A stretch of DNA of 64,000 nucleotides from Geojedonia litorea (GTDB lineage: Bacteria > Bacteroidota > Bacteroidia > Flavobacteriales > Flavobacteriaceae). The translations under genes were made by a program, and so were the position numbers. The DNA is taken from assembly GCF_042654525.1 (NCBI RefSeq), contig NZ_JBHSGP010000004.1:62001-126000 (forward strand). Reading direction: 5' to 3'. Shown piece after piece: positions 33,801-41,843 of the stretch; position 1 is the stretch's first letter; every line of letters starts with the position of its first letter. The notes below the pieces were generated by a model. That model saw only the letters and a program-made list of their open reading frames with translations. It searched no databases and was not told the origin of the DNA.

Positions 33801-35242
33801 CATATCAAAATACGACCAATCCTCAAACCATTTTTGTTCGTGTGAGTGATGATGTTACAGGGTGTTATACTGTTGTTGATTTTGATCTTCTTGTTGAACC
33901 TTTACCTGTTGCAACTGCAATGACTAATTTAGTTGTTTGTCAGGATAATTCTACGGGATTTTACGCTTTTGATTTGGAGAGTAAAACTACAGAAGCTTTG
34001 AACGGACAAGATCCAATGCTATTTTCGGTAACCTATCACCAATCACAGGCAGATGCTGATAATTTAATGAATCCCTTGGTAAGTCCTTATACAAATACGT
34101 CTAATCCTCAACAAATTTTTGTAGCGATAACCAATACTTCAACAGGTTGCTCAATAAGTACACCTAGCTTTTTTATTGAAGTGCAGGAAATTCCAGAAGC
34201 TAATGGCGATGGTCAACCAATAACTTATACCATATGTGATAATAGTGGTAGTAATGACGGATTTGCACAATTTGATTTAACCACTCAAAATGCCGACGTA
34301 CTTGATGGCCAAGACCCATCCAATTTTTCAGTGACCTACTTTTCAAATACTACAGACGCCAATAGCAATATAAACCCAATACCAACAGTTTATGAAAATT
34401 CAACCAATCCACAAGTCATATATACTCGAGTGGACGATAACACCACAGCTAATGCTATTTGTTATGCCATTACACCCTTAACTTTAGAAGTTAATTTGCT
34501 GCCTGAATTTGATTTAGAAGACAACTATATATTATGTGTTAATACAAATGGAACGGAAGTAATTGGGCCGCCACTTTTAGATACTGGCTTGTCTGCAAGT
34601 AATTATAGTTTTGAATGGCGCTATAACACAGTTGTAATTCCAACTGAAACAAATCCAAGTCTTCTTGCAACAATGTCTGGTACATATAGTGTTGTGGTAA
34701 CAAATAATACGTCAGGATGTCAAGCTTCTGATAGTGCAGAAGTTGAGGAAAGTGAACCTCCTGTAGTAACAGCCAATGTTACTTCAAATGCGTTTGCAAA
34801 TAACCATGTAGTTGTGGTGACGGCTGTAGGTTCTGGTGATTATGAATTTAGTCTAGGTAATGGACCATGGCAAGACAGCAACACTTTTGAAAATGTACCA
34901 ATGGGGGAACATGTAGTAAGTGCAAGGGACAAGATAGGATGTGGATTATCTTCCACAACGGTGACCGTTATTGATTACCCATTATTTTTTACTCCTAATG
35001 GCGATAGTTTCAATGACACTTGGAATATTAAAGGTTTGGAAAACCAGAACAATGTTGCTATTTATATTTATGATAGATTTGGAAAACTGTTAAAACAAAT
35101 CAGCGCTTCGGGAGATGGTTGGAATGGAACATATAATGGTGCATTAATGCCTTCAAATGATTATTGGTTTACAGTTCAATATGATGATGTAAGTACAGGT
35201 GTTCGTAAAGAATTTAGTTCACATTTTTCGTTAAAACGATAA
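30875..35242 (+). CDS. Giant secreted repeat protein with T9SS type B sorting domain
   Basis: The 1455-residue surface protein has a signal peptide (ILICFLFWIVIGFGQ). An approximate domain order follows: CUB-like (20-140), PKD (182-228, YEWDLGDGNTIAG), a proprotein-convertase P-like domain (272-448, SGDLIITIISPDGKEADLF to NGQWCLRVVDN), then seven repeats of 95-100 residues (about 510-1210). Each repeat has a CDD..NDGF..FDL opening, a TVSYY..ADA middle and an NPQTIFVRVE end. A final Ig-like unit precedes a CHU_C / gliding-motility-type C-terminal domain from about 1366 (LFFTPNGDSFNDTWNI). This domain directs T9SS export. ATG 30875 directly precedes the signal peptide and is preferred over upstream TTG 30821 or ATG 30824. 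An adhesin role is inferred. Confidence 0.9.
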   Translation: MTSKRSILICFLFWIVIGFGQDITMQNGTFSQCSGIFYDSGGANSDYANNESFEITICPDSPGQKLQLNFMTFNIAGDVMQLFNGNTATAPSLGNFSGTNSPALISATSTNSTGCITIRFFSDATVPSTGWSANILCYTPCQTITSQLDSATPAPDSNGYIKVCPNETINLTGSGLFSDDGTGATYEWDLGDGNTIAGQTANFSYPNPGVYKVNLNIRDTNTSVDPLGCRNTNLINQVIQVGNPPDFTGTQAANSTICFGDTTTIEGVVTPVTFVQDCAPPVSGTTFLPDGTGAQYFTCITVDCYASGQTLTDVSQLLEICVNMEHSYSGDLIITIISPDGKEADLFTQPPGAPAANYFGSPLKDDTMVPGTGADYCFSMSASTLLENGTTVSAGTPAAPSWAPGTYLPKESFSNLVGSPLNGQWCLRVVDNLPIDSGYIFSWGMNFDPSIQPADLTFTPVITSEAWDTDPSITNTSGSIITVQPATSGTHCYTYRVMDDFGCEYTEQVCIDVLPEIITAPANDLFTCDMGAPHIFNLTENSAVVIASAPNPSDLVVTFHQTLADADSGLNSISTASSYSGADGQIIYTRIEYQTSGCYEIETFTLNLTNPPTINPVTDLMTCDDVSNDGFETFDLELQTAGILGAQPASDFNVSYHISFSEADSGTNALTSPYTNTVNPQGIFVRVERAGEPSCYSVSASPLFNLEVNYRAIANTVSNLEVCDDITNDGFSQFDLTVQDNTVLGTQDPLLFTVSYYENSADANAGNNQISNPTAYINSSSPQTIFVRIEENANPICYSITSFEIIVNSLPAIVSPTPLEACDDTTADGITEFDLTVKDNEITAGNPDLVVSYYETNADAQAQSNVILNSTAYSNRSVNGLPANPQMLYVAVTDVTTNCISYTTLELLVLPNPSPNDDANDLVLCDDVNPGNLQEIFDLTTNEAYILNGQVGVTASYYTSQSNAEGNINAIATPTAYQNTTNPQTIFVRVSDDVTGCYTVVDFDLLVEPLPVATAMTNLVVCQDNSTGFYAFDLESKTTEALNGQDPMLFSVTYHQSQADADNLMNPLVSPYTNTSNPQQIFVAITNTSTGCSISTPSFFIEVQEIPEANGDGQPITYTICDNSGSNDGFAQFDLTTQNADVLDGQDPSNFSVTYFSNTTDANSNINPIPTVYENSTNPQVIYTRVDDNTTANAICYAITPLTLEVNLLPEFDLEDNYILCVNTNGTEVIGPPLLDTGLSASNYSFEWRYNTVVIPTETNPSLLATMSGTYSVVVTNNTSGCQASDSAEVEESEPPVVTANVTSNAFANNHVVVVTAVGSGDYEFSLGNGPWQDSNTFENVPMGEHVVSARDKIGCGLSSTTVTVIDYPLFFTPNGDSFNDTWNIKGLENQNNVAIYIYDRFGKLLKQISASGDGWNGTYNGALMPSNDYWFTVQYDDVSTGVRKEFSSHFSLKR

Positions 35243-35260
35243 ATGGATAGACAGAAAACA

Positions 35261-35291
35261 AAAAAACCACCTTAAACAAGGTGGTTTTTTT
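35261..35291. terminator. Bidirectional terminator after the T9SS type B protein
   Basis: AAAAAACCACCTT (35261-35273) and AAGGTGGTTTTTT (35278-35290) form a perfect stem with a 4-nt loop. The A and T runs suit both converging genes. Confidence 0.9.
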
Positions 35292-35310
35292 GTTTTCTAG
35301 ATGTAAACTT

Positions 35311-36828
35311 TTATAAGCTGAATCCTAAAGATAGGCTAATGTTGTTCACTTTAGAATCAACGGTTGCAGCATTAGTTAAGCCAACAGCATATAGTTGGTT
35401 GTTAATGCTTCTTTCTGAACTGTCGTATGCTAAATCTAATTTCATATTACCAAAATTATAACCTAAACCTAGAGAGAATCCTGTGAGGTCACCATAAAAG
35501 GATTCGTCTACATAAGGACTTTCTTCAAATCGATAACCGCCTCTAAAACTTAATTGCTTGTGTCGGTATTCTCCTCCAAATCTATAAGTTGAGGCCGCCT
35601 TAAGGCTATTGCTCATAAGATCATTTTGGGAGGCAAAATAAGCATCGGATGTTGGTTTAAACTTTGTGCTTCCAAAATCTTTCCTTGAATAATCAAAACT
35701 GATTAATCCCTCTTCGCCAAAAACGTAAGCAAGACTTCCTGTAACTTTTCCAGGCGTTTGAAGTTTGTATTCTGGAAAGATGTTGATGGTATTTGGATTG
35801 ATAATTTGATTGATATTTGAACCGTTTTCATTTCTAACAGTTTCTAGATATTGTGAAGTTTCTTCAGTAATATTAAACCAAGTTGGTGAATTGTAGGTTA
35901 AACCTGCTCTTATTTCTTTACTCAATTTGAGAATTGCACCCAACTGAAAAGAAAATCCTGTTCCATTTGTATAAAGATTATTTTCAAAGCCAACTTCATT
36001 TACCAAAGACCCCGGATTTGTATTTGATTCATACAAATAGGTTGTTCGTTCGTAATTGATAAAGTGGGAATTTAGATTTAAACCAACATATAGATTATCT
36101 TGATATTGCCCTGCCGCATTAAAACTTAACTTTCCATTATAGCCTCTTGCAGCGTATGTATAATCATGATAAAAAGCGCCTGAAGCCATATTAAGCGTGT
36201 AGCCCGTATTGTCATCAGTATCCATATTTGGCTCTAAAATGTAAGATTCATAACCTAAAAAGGCTTGTTGGTTGGCAAAACCATAAATTGAACCAATTTC
36301 GGAATAAGCCTCTTCTAAGCTTTCCCCAGGTAATGCAGAAATTTCGTCAAGTCGAAGACCTTGTGCATAGGCTAAAAAGTAATTACCAACAGTGTTATTG
36401 GCATCACCCACGGCAAACCAATAATTATCAAAGTTGGAAAGTTTATCATAGTTTGCGCTCAACACAAATTTTCGCCATGGTGAATTTGAATTGGTATTTG
36501 AAAATACCAACACCGCTCCTAATTGATTCAAATCAAATTTAGATTCTGACGCAGAACTTAAACCATTAAAATAGGAAACATCATTGTTAACATCTAAATT
36601 AGACAGAGTGAATGAGCCATGGCTGCGCATAAATATCGCTGAACCTGCGGGGTTAATACTCACAGCCGACATATCACCACCCAAAGCTCCAAAGGCACCT
36701 CCCATTGCTCTAAATCGAGCCGTTCCTTGTACTTCATCGAGTGAAAATCTTACGGCATCACTTATGTCTTGAGCGATCATATTAGACATGCATAGGGTAC
36801 CTATGAATAGTAAACTTAACTTTTTCAT
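35311..36828 (-). CDS. OmpP1/FadL/TodX-family outer-membrane transporter
   Basis: The 505-residue protein has a signal peptide (LLFIGTLCMSNMIAQ). The FadL-type N-terminus GTARFRAMGGAFGALGGDMSAVSINPAGSAIF, which plugs the barrel in FadL, is followed by alternating strands to a C-terminal aromatic-ended LSLSLGFSL. FadL-family proteins move hydrophobic compounds across the outer membrane; the cargo here is unknown. The ATG at 36828 is chosen over a TTG two codons upstream. It follows the aromatic lipoprotein gene by 31 nt, so the two are likely co-transcribed. Confidence 0.85.
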   Translation of the reverse strand: MKKLSLLFIGTLCMSNMIAQDISDAVRFSLDEVQGTARFRAMGGAFGALGGDMSAVSINPAGSAIFMRSHGSFTLSNLDVNNDVSYFNGLSSASESKFDLNQLGAVLVFSNTNSNSPWRKFVLSANYDKLSNFDNYWFAVGDANNTVGNYFLAYAQGLRLDEISALPGESLEEAYSEIGSIYGFANQQAFLGYESYILEPNMDTDDNTGYTLNMASGAFYHDYTYAARGYNGKLSFNAAGQYQDNLYVGLNLNSHFINYERTTYLYESNTNPGSLVNEVGFENNLYTNGTGFSFQLGAILKLSKEIRAGLTYNSPTWFNITEETSQYLETVRNENGSNINQIINPNTINIFPEYKLQTPGKVTGSLAYVFGEEGLISFDYSRKDFGSTKFKPTSDAYFASQNDLMSNSLKAASTYRFGGEYRHKQLSFRGGYRFEESPYVDESFYGDLTGFSLGLGYNFGNMKLDLAYDSSERSINNQLYAVGLTNAATVDSKVNNISLSLGFSL

Positions 36829-36859
36829 AACCAATTTTTAATTTTTAGAATAATATGAA

Positions 36860-37975
36860 TTACTGATTTCCTCTTCTACTTGTTGATCTTGAACTGCTGC
36901 TACCAGATGATCTCGAACTACTACTGCTGCCTCGACTTATGTTACCTGATGAAGATCTTGAAGAAGAACTTCTGTTAATATTAGATCTTGTAGATGAACT
37001 TCTGCTACTAGACGAACTCCTGTTATAACTTGGTGAATTATTTGATCGTCTTGAGCTGCTCCTAATTGCAGAGTTTGATCTAGATGATGAATTTGTTCGA
37101 GGTCGAATTGAAGAATTAGATCTTGTTGTGGTTCTCGGTCTAACCGTTGAATTATAACCACGTCTGTTAGTATTTGAATTCACACTCGTTCGAGGTCGAG
37201 TTGCTGAACTGCTTCTTGAGATTGTAGATGAACTTCTTCTATTTAAAGTTGATGTTCTATTGGAAATCGATGATGAGCTTCTTCTATTTAATGTTGAAGA
37301 TCTTCCGGTGCTTGAGGTGTAATTAGTACCATTATAGTTCGTCAAAGCGCCACGTCGCCCAGAGTTGTAAGCAACATTACGGTTTCCATAATTGTTGTAA
37401 TATCTAGGATATCTGTTATAATGAGGGCTATAAAATGCATAACCGCCATAATAACCGCCATAAAAGGCATTGTATCCATAAAATGGAGGACACCAGAAAG
37501 GATCGTAAAATCCATAACCGTAGCCCCAATTATTCCAAGTATTCCAAGCATAAGGACTATACCATCTGTTATATGGACGATACCACCAATTCCCATAGCC
37601 GTAATTAGAATAGACATTGATAGTTAAATCTGTACTGTTTTGCCCCCAGCCAGCATATCCTGTTTGAATCTCTGTATTTTCATCTTCAACATAATCACCC
37701 TCATAAGAATCAATATCTGTAAAAATCACACCTTCTTCTGGGATATTATCATATTGTTGAGATTTTTCAGCGAAGTAATTTTTGTAATAGCCGTTGTTAC
37801 TGGCAACAGCAGATTGTTGGTTTGTGTTTTCTACATATACGACTTCATCAGCCCCATAAATACCATCATTATCATAACCAACATATTGGTATGATCCACA
37901 AGAAGCTAATATGAGGGTAAAGCTTAGTGCAACATAAAATGGCAATTTCGATTGTAAGTTAGTTTTAAATTGCAT
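36860..37975 (-). CDS. Low-complexity lipoprotein: Tyr/Trp/Gly-rich core and Ser/Arg-rich tail
   Basis: The 371-residue product has a lipoprotein signal (LILASC, Cys26). An acidic stretch (35-110) precedes a core at about 115-200 extremely rich in Tyr, Trp, Asn and Gly (YGYGNWWYRPYNRWYSPYAW). From about 205 to the end nearly every residue is Ser, Arg, Asn or Thr, including the near-repeat SSTLNRRSSSSIS / TSTLNRRSSSTIS. No family function is known to me, though similar lipoproteins occur in flavobacteria. Composition suggests a sticky or pi-stacking surface layer with a basic tail (inference). It precedes the FadL-type porin on the same strand. Confidence 0.7.
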   Translation of the reverse strand: MQFKTNLQSKLPFYVALSFTLILASCGSYQYVGYDNDGIYGADEVVYVENTNQQSAVASNNGYYKNYFAEKSQQYDNIPEEGVIFTDIDSYEGDYVEDENTEIQTGYAGWGQNSTDLTINVYSNYGYGNWWYRPYNRWYSPYAWNTWNNWGYGYGFYDPFWCPPFYGYNAFYGGYYGGYAFYSPHYNRYPRYYNNYGNRNVAYNSGRRGALTNYNGTNYTSSTGRSSTLNRRSSSSISNRTSTLNRRSSSTISRSSSATRPRTSVNSNTNRRGYNSTVRPRTTTRSNSSIRPRTNSSSRSNSAIRSSSRRSNNSPSYNRSSSSSRSSSTRSNINRSSSSRSSSGNISRGSSSSSRSSGSSSSRSTSRRGNQ

Positions 37976-38003
37976 ATCTCGATAATTTTATTGTTGAACA
38001 TTA

Positions 38004-38011
38004 CAAAAATA
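38004..38011 (-). promoter_or_regulatory. -7 promoter box of the aromatic lipoprotein gene (TAttTTTG on minus strand)
   Basis: The plus strand reads CAAAAATA. It is 28 nt upstream of the start codon and is overlapped by the inverted repeat at 38005-38034. Confidence 0.65.
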
Positions 38012-38034
38012 GTTAGTTTTGTCGAACTATTTTT
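38005..38034. repeat. 10-bp inverted repeat over the lipoprotein promoter
   Basis: AAAAATAGTT (38005-38014) and AACTATTTTT (38025-38034) are perfectly complementary with a 10-nt spacer. The left arm covers the -7 box, so the repeat could be an operator. Confidence 0.6.
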
Positions 38035-38075
38035 TTATTTAACATAGTCACAACTTTTGTGCCAAAACACTAATA

Positions 38076-39554
38076 ATGAGCAAAAATCTTACAAGTAGGG
38101 CGGAAGATTATTCCAAATGGTACAACGAACTTGTTGTAAAAGCTGATCTAGCGGAGAATTCGGCCGTTAGAGGCTGTATGGTAATTAAACCATATGGATA
38201 TGCAATTTGGGAAAAAATGCAAGCCGAATTGGATAGAATGTTTAAAGAAACAGGCCATCAAAATGCCTATTTTCCTCTATTTGTGCCCAAAAGTTTATTT
38301 GAAGCTGAAGAGAAAAATGCCGAAGGTTTTGCAAAAGAGTGTGCCATCGTAACCCACTATAGACTTCAAAGTGATCCTGATAAACCGGGGAAATTAAGAG
38401 TAGATCCTGAAGCCAAACTCGAAGAAGAACTTATTGTAAGACCAACAAGTGAGGCTATTATTTGGAATACATATAAAGGATGGGTTCAGAGTTATAGGGA
38501 TTTACCAATTCTTATTAATCAATGGGCAAATGTGGTGCGATGGGAAATGAGAACACGTTTGTTTTTGCGCACTGCTGAATTTTTATGGCAAGAAGGTCAT
38601 ACGGCGCATGAAACTAAAGATGAAGCTATTGCAGAAGCCCTGCAAATGAATAATGTGTATGCAACTTTTGCTGAAAATTTTATGGCTATCCCAGTGATTC
38701 AAGGTGTTAAAACCGAAAGTGAACGATTTGCAGGAGCTGTTGAAACCTATTGTATCGAGGCTTTAATGCAAGATGGGAAGGCTCTACAAGCAGGGACCTC
38801 ACACTTTTTAGGACAAAATTTCGCTAAAGCTTTTGACGTGAAATTTGCAAACAAAGAAGGTAAACAAGATTATGTATGGGCGACTTCATGGGGAGTTTCA
38901 ACGCGTTTAATGGGTGCTTTAATAATGACCCATAGCGATGATAAAGGATTGGTGCTTCCTCCAAATTTAGCACCAATTCAAGTGGTCATTGTGCCAATTT
39001 ACAAGTCAGATGAACAATTAGATGCCATCACAAAAGTAGCCAATGATATAATGTCGCAATTAAAGCAACATGGTGTAAGTACTAAATTTGATAACAGGAC
39101 AACACAACGGCCAGGAGCAAAATTTGCACAGTATGAAATGCAAGGTGTTCCATTACGTATTGCAATTGGTCCAAAAGATTTAGAAAATAAAACTGTTGAA
39201 TTGGCTAGACGAGATACCTTAACTAAAGAAATTGTCGCTTTAAATGGTTTGCCTGAACTAGTAAAAGGGTTAATGACTGAAATACAAGATGCACTTTTTA
39301 ATAAAGCACTGACGTTTAGAAATTCGCATATTACCCAAGTTCATACTTTTGATGAGTTTAAGCATATTTTAGAAAATAAAACAGGTTTTGTGTCTGCACA
39401 TTGGGATGGTACTGCTGAAACAGAACAAAAGATTAAAGAGCTGACTAAAGCTACTATAAGATGTATTCCTTTAGATGAACAAAATGAAGCAGGAGAGTGT
39501 GTATTTAGTGGAAAACCGTCGCAAAAAAGAGTGCTATTTGCAAAGGCCTATTAA
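38076..39554 (+). CDS. proS: Proline-tRNA ligase (archaeal/eukaryotic-type)
   Basis: The 492-residue class II synthetase charges tRNA-Pro. It has motif 2 (NVVRWEMRTRLFLRTAEFLWQEGHTAHET) and motif 3 (WATSWGVSTRLMGALIMTHSDDKGLVLPPNLAPIQVV), an anticodon-binding domain, and the C-terminal zinc-like domain ending in a terminal tyrosine (RVLFAKAY) that marks the archaeal/eukaryotic type. It lacks the bacterial INS editing domain. This type is usual in Bacteroidota. Confidence 0.97.
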   Translation: MSKNLTSRAEDYSKWYNELVVKADLAENSAVRGCMVIKPYGYAIWEKMQAELDRMFKETGHQNAYFPLFVPKSLFEAEEKNAEGFAKECAIVTHYRLQSDPDKPGKLRVDPEAKLEEELIVRPTSEAIIWNTYKGWVQSYRDLPILINQWANVVRWEMRTRLFLRTAEFLWQEGHTAHETKDEAIAEALQMNNVYATFAENFMAIPVIQGVKTESERFAGAVETYCIEALMQDGKALQAGTSHFLGQNFAKAFDVKFANKEGKQDYVWATSWGVSTRLMGALIMTHSDDKGLVLPPNLAPIQVVIVPIYKSDEQLDAITKVANDIMSQLKQHGVSTKFDNRTTQRPGAKFAQYEMQGVPLRIAIGPKDLENKTVELARRDTLTKEIVALNGLPELVKGLMTEIQDALFNKALTFRNSHITQVHTFDEFKHILENKTGFVSAHWDGTAETEQKIKELTKATIRCIPLDEQNEAGECVFSGKPSQKRVLFAKAY

Positions 39555-39581
39555 ATTTTTTAAAAAAAGTTTATTCAGTAG

Positions 39582-39611
39582 TTGCAACATTTAAAAATAG
39601 TTGTATTTTTG
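39582..39611 (+). promoter_or_regulatory. Promoter of tRNA-Glu (TTG-N19-TAttTTTG)
   Basis: The -33 TTG is at 39582-39584 and the -7 box at 39604-39611 with ideal 19-bp spacing. A start near 39618 gives a pre-tRNA leader of about 65 nt. Confidence 0.8.
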
Positions 39612-39682
39612 CATCCGCAATGAAGAATTGCACGTTCATTTGAAAAGGTAAGATTAACATTTTACTTTGTAATAAAACAAAT

Positions 39683-39754
39683 GGCCCGTTCGTCTATCGG
39701 CTAGGACGCCAGGTTTTCATCCTGGTAAGAGGGGTTCGATTCCCCTACGGGCTA
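39683..39754 (+). tRNA. tRNA-Glu (anticodon UUC)
   Basis: The 72-nt gene folds as a cloverleaf. The acceptor arms are GGCCCGT / ACGGGCT, the anticodon arm is CCAGG-TTTTCAT-CCTGG with anticodon TTC, the T arm is AGGGG-TTCGATT-CCCCT, and the discriminator is A. CCA is not encoded. rpsT starts 25 nt downstream with no terminator between. Confidence 0.96.
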
Positions 39755-39778
39755 CATTTTTAACAAGAAAAATATAAA

Positions 39779-40030
39779 ATGGCAAATCATAAGTCAGCAT
39801 TAAAAAGAATTAGAACCAACGAAGCAAAACGCTTAACTAACAGGTATCAGCATAAAACCACACGTAATGCGATTAAAAAATTACGTGAAATGGAAAAAGC
39901 TAAAGACGCTCAAGCTTTTTTGCCTTCGGTAGTTTCAATGATCGATAAGTTGGCAAAGAAAAATGTGATTCATGCTAATAAAGCTGCTAACTTAAAGTCT
40001 GGATTGACTAAACATGTAGCTTCTTTATAA
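39779..40030 (+). CDS. rpsT: 30S ribosomal protein S20
   Basis: The 83-residue basic helical protein binds 16S rRNA early in 30S assembly. The MANHKSALKRIRTNEAKRL opening and the NAIKKLREMEKAK and HANKAANLKSGLTKHV segments are diagnostic for S20. It lies 24 nt after tRNA-Glu and has no promoter of its own that I can see, so it probably depends on the tRNA promoter. A strong terminator follows. Confidence 0.97.
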   Translation: MANHKSALKRIRTNEAKRLTNRYQHKTTRNAIKKLREMEKAKDAQAFLPSVVSMIDKLAKKNVIHANKAANLKSGLTKHVASL

Positions 40031-40050
40031 GTAAAACATAAAAAGATTTA

Positions 40051-40084
40051 AAAAGTCTCTTCAAATTGAAGAGACTTTTTTTTT
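40051..40084 (+). terminator. Intrinsic terminator after rpsT
   Basis: AAAAGTCTCTTC (40051-40062) pairs with GAAGAGACTTTT (40068-40079) around a 5-nt loop, followed by more T residues. Confidence 0.92.
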
Positions 40085-40102
40085 GCTTTATAATTTAAAA
40101 CA

Positions 40103-40133
40103 AAAAAGGCTCATGATATTCATGAGCCTTTTT
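40103..40133 (-). terminator. Intrinsic terminator after rho
   Basis: AAAAAGGCTCATGA (40103-40116) and TCATGAGCCTTTTT (40120-40133) form a 14-bp stem with a 3-nt loop. It lies 20 nt downstream of the rho stop on the minus strand. Confidence 0.9.
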
Positions 40134-40152
40134 AAGTTACATAACTTTGTTT

Positions 40153-41754
40153 TTAACCATTCATTGAAATTAAAAACTCTTCGTTGTTACGTGTTTGTTT
40201 AAAACGATCATTGATAAATTCCATAGCTTCTACAGGGTTCATATCGGCAAGATATTTTCGCATGACCCACATACGTTGGATAACATTTTCATCTAATAAC
40301 AAGTCATCTCTACGCGTACTTGAAGACGTTAAGTCAATGGCAGGGAAGATTCGTCTATTCGATATCTTTCTATCTAATTGAAGCTCCATATTACCCGTTC
40401 CTTTAAATTCTTCAAAAATAACTTCGTCCATTTTAGAGCCTGTTTCAGTTAATGCGGTAGCAATGATGGTTAAGGATCCACCATTTTCAATATTACGCGC
40501 AGCACCAAAGAAACGTTTAGGTTTGTGAAGTGCATTAGCATCAACACCACCACTTAAAATTTTACCTGAAGCCGGTTGCACTGTATTATATGCTCTCGCC
40601 AATCTCGTTATAGAATCTAAAAGGATAACCACGTCATGGCCGCATTCTACCAATCGTTTAGCTTTTTCAAGAACGATATTAGCAATTTTAACGTGCTCAT
40701 GTGCTTCTTTGTCAAAAGTTGAAGCGATAACTTCACCTCTTACATTGCGTTGCATGTCGGTTACCTCTTCAGGTCGTTCATCAATCAATAAAATCATTTG
40801 ATAAACCTCTGGATGATTTGCTGCAATGGCATTAGCGACATCTTTTAGCAACATAGTTTTACCCGTTTTTGGTTGCGAAACAATCATTCCACGTTGTCCT
40901 TTTCCAATAGGAGAGAACAAGTCCATGATTCGAGTTGAAATTGTGCTTTGCTTTTCTGCCAAATTAAATTTCTCTTTTGGGAATAAAGGAGTTAAGTGTT
41001 CAAAAGAAACACGATCTCTAACTACTTCTGGTTTTTGACCATTAATCTTACTCACTTTAATTAGAGGAAAATATTTCTCCCCTTCTTTTGGAGGTCGAAC
41101 ATGACCTAATACTGTATCACCAGTCTTTAATCCAAACAATCTTATTTGTGATTGAGACACATAAATATCGTCAGGAGACGAAAGATAATTATAGTCTGAA
41201 GAACGTAAAAACCCATAACCATCTTGCATAATGTCTAAAACGCCTTCACTTTCAATAATGGCATCAAATTCAAAATCAGGTTCACGGTAACGGTTTCTAC
41301 TATCTTTGTTACCGTTACTATTGCCATTGTGTTCTTTTTGACGAGGATTTGGTTTGTGTTCTTTTTGACGAGGATTTGGTTTGTGTTCGTTATTAGAAGG
41401 TTGCTTCTGATTAGAGTGCTCTCTTTTATCAGAAGACTTATCTTTTTGTTCTACAGTTTTATCCTCTTTTTTTGAGTCAGAAAATTCCATCTTCTGCTGT
41501 TCCTTACTTTGAGCATGCGGTTTTTTAATGCGCTCTCTTTTTTGTTGAGGTTTTTTGTCTTTTTCTTGCTCTTTTGGAGCATCCTTTTCTACAATTTCTT
41601 GTTTTACGGTTTGTGGATTTGCGGCTTGTACATCTAATATTTGATATACTAAATCCAGTTTTTTAAGCGTACGGTATTTTGGTACATTTAATTTTTGAGC
41701 AATTTCTTGTAAGTCAGAAAGCTTTTTTTCTTTTAATTGTGAAATTTCAAACAT
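40153..41754 (-). CDS. rho: Transcription termination factor Rho
   Basis: The 533-residue hexameric RNA helicase ends untranslated transcripts. Residues 1-45 are the Rho N-domain (LKEKKLSDLQEIAQKLN). Residues about 55-160 are a disordered Lys/Gln/Glu/Asn-rich insertion absent from E. coli Rho. The cold-shock RNA-binding fold has the RNP motif GYGFLRS. The ATPase has Walker A SQPKTGKTML, Walker B VVILLDSITRLARAYN and the Q-loop region. A perfect 27-nt tandem duplication (41329-41382) repeats KPNPRQKEH in the insertion. It is monocistronic, with its own terminator and a structured upstream region. Confidence 0.97.
   Translation of the reverse strand: MFEISQLKEKKLSDLQEIAQKLNVPKYRTLKKLDLVYQILDVQAANPQTVKQEIVEKDAPKEQEKDKKPQQKRERIKKPHAQSKEQQKMEFSDSKKEDKTVEQKDKSSDKREHSNQKQPSNNEHKPNPRQKEHKPNPRQKEHNGNSNGNKDSRNRYREPDFEFDAIIESEGVLDIMQDGYGFLRSSDYNYLSSPDDIYVSQSQIRLFGLKTGDTVLGHVRPPKEGEKYFPLIKVSKINGQKPEVVRDRVSFEHLTPLFPKEKFNLAEKQSTISTRIMDLFSPIGKGQRGMIVSQPKTGKTMLLKDVANAIAANHPEVYQMILLIDERPEEVTDMQRNVRGEVIASTFDKEAHEHVKIANIVLEKAKRLVECGHDVVILLDSITRLARAYNTVQPASGKILSGGVDANALHKPKRFFGAARNIENGGSLTIIATALTETGSKMDEVIFEEFKGTGNMELQLDRKISNRRIFPAIDLTSSSTRRDDLLLDENVIQRMWVMRKYLADMNPVEAMEFINDRFKQTRNNEEFLISMNG
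41329..41382. repeat. 27-nt perfect tandem duplication inside rho
   Basis: Units 41329-41355 and 41356-41382 are identical and in frame, encoding KPNPRQKEH twice in the disordered N-terminal insertion of Rho. The identity suggests a recent slippage or duplication. Confidence 0.9.
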
Positions 41755-41843
41755 TGAGGTTAAATGAATATTTTGTTTTATAAACTGAAATTGATTTATT
41801 CCTTACTTTTCTAAAATGTAACTTATGTGGAAAATATTGAAAA

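Noticed and set aside
36228..36542. 104-codon plus-strand frame antisense to the FadL-type gene
   Set aside because: It is a shadow of a well-defined outer-membrane protein gene, without promoter or family signal.
36937..37627. Long open frames on both strands inside the aromatic lipoprotein gene
   Set aside because: They arise from low-complexity Ser/Arg and Tyr/Trp codon repeats of the real gene and have biased, repetitive composition.
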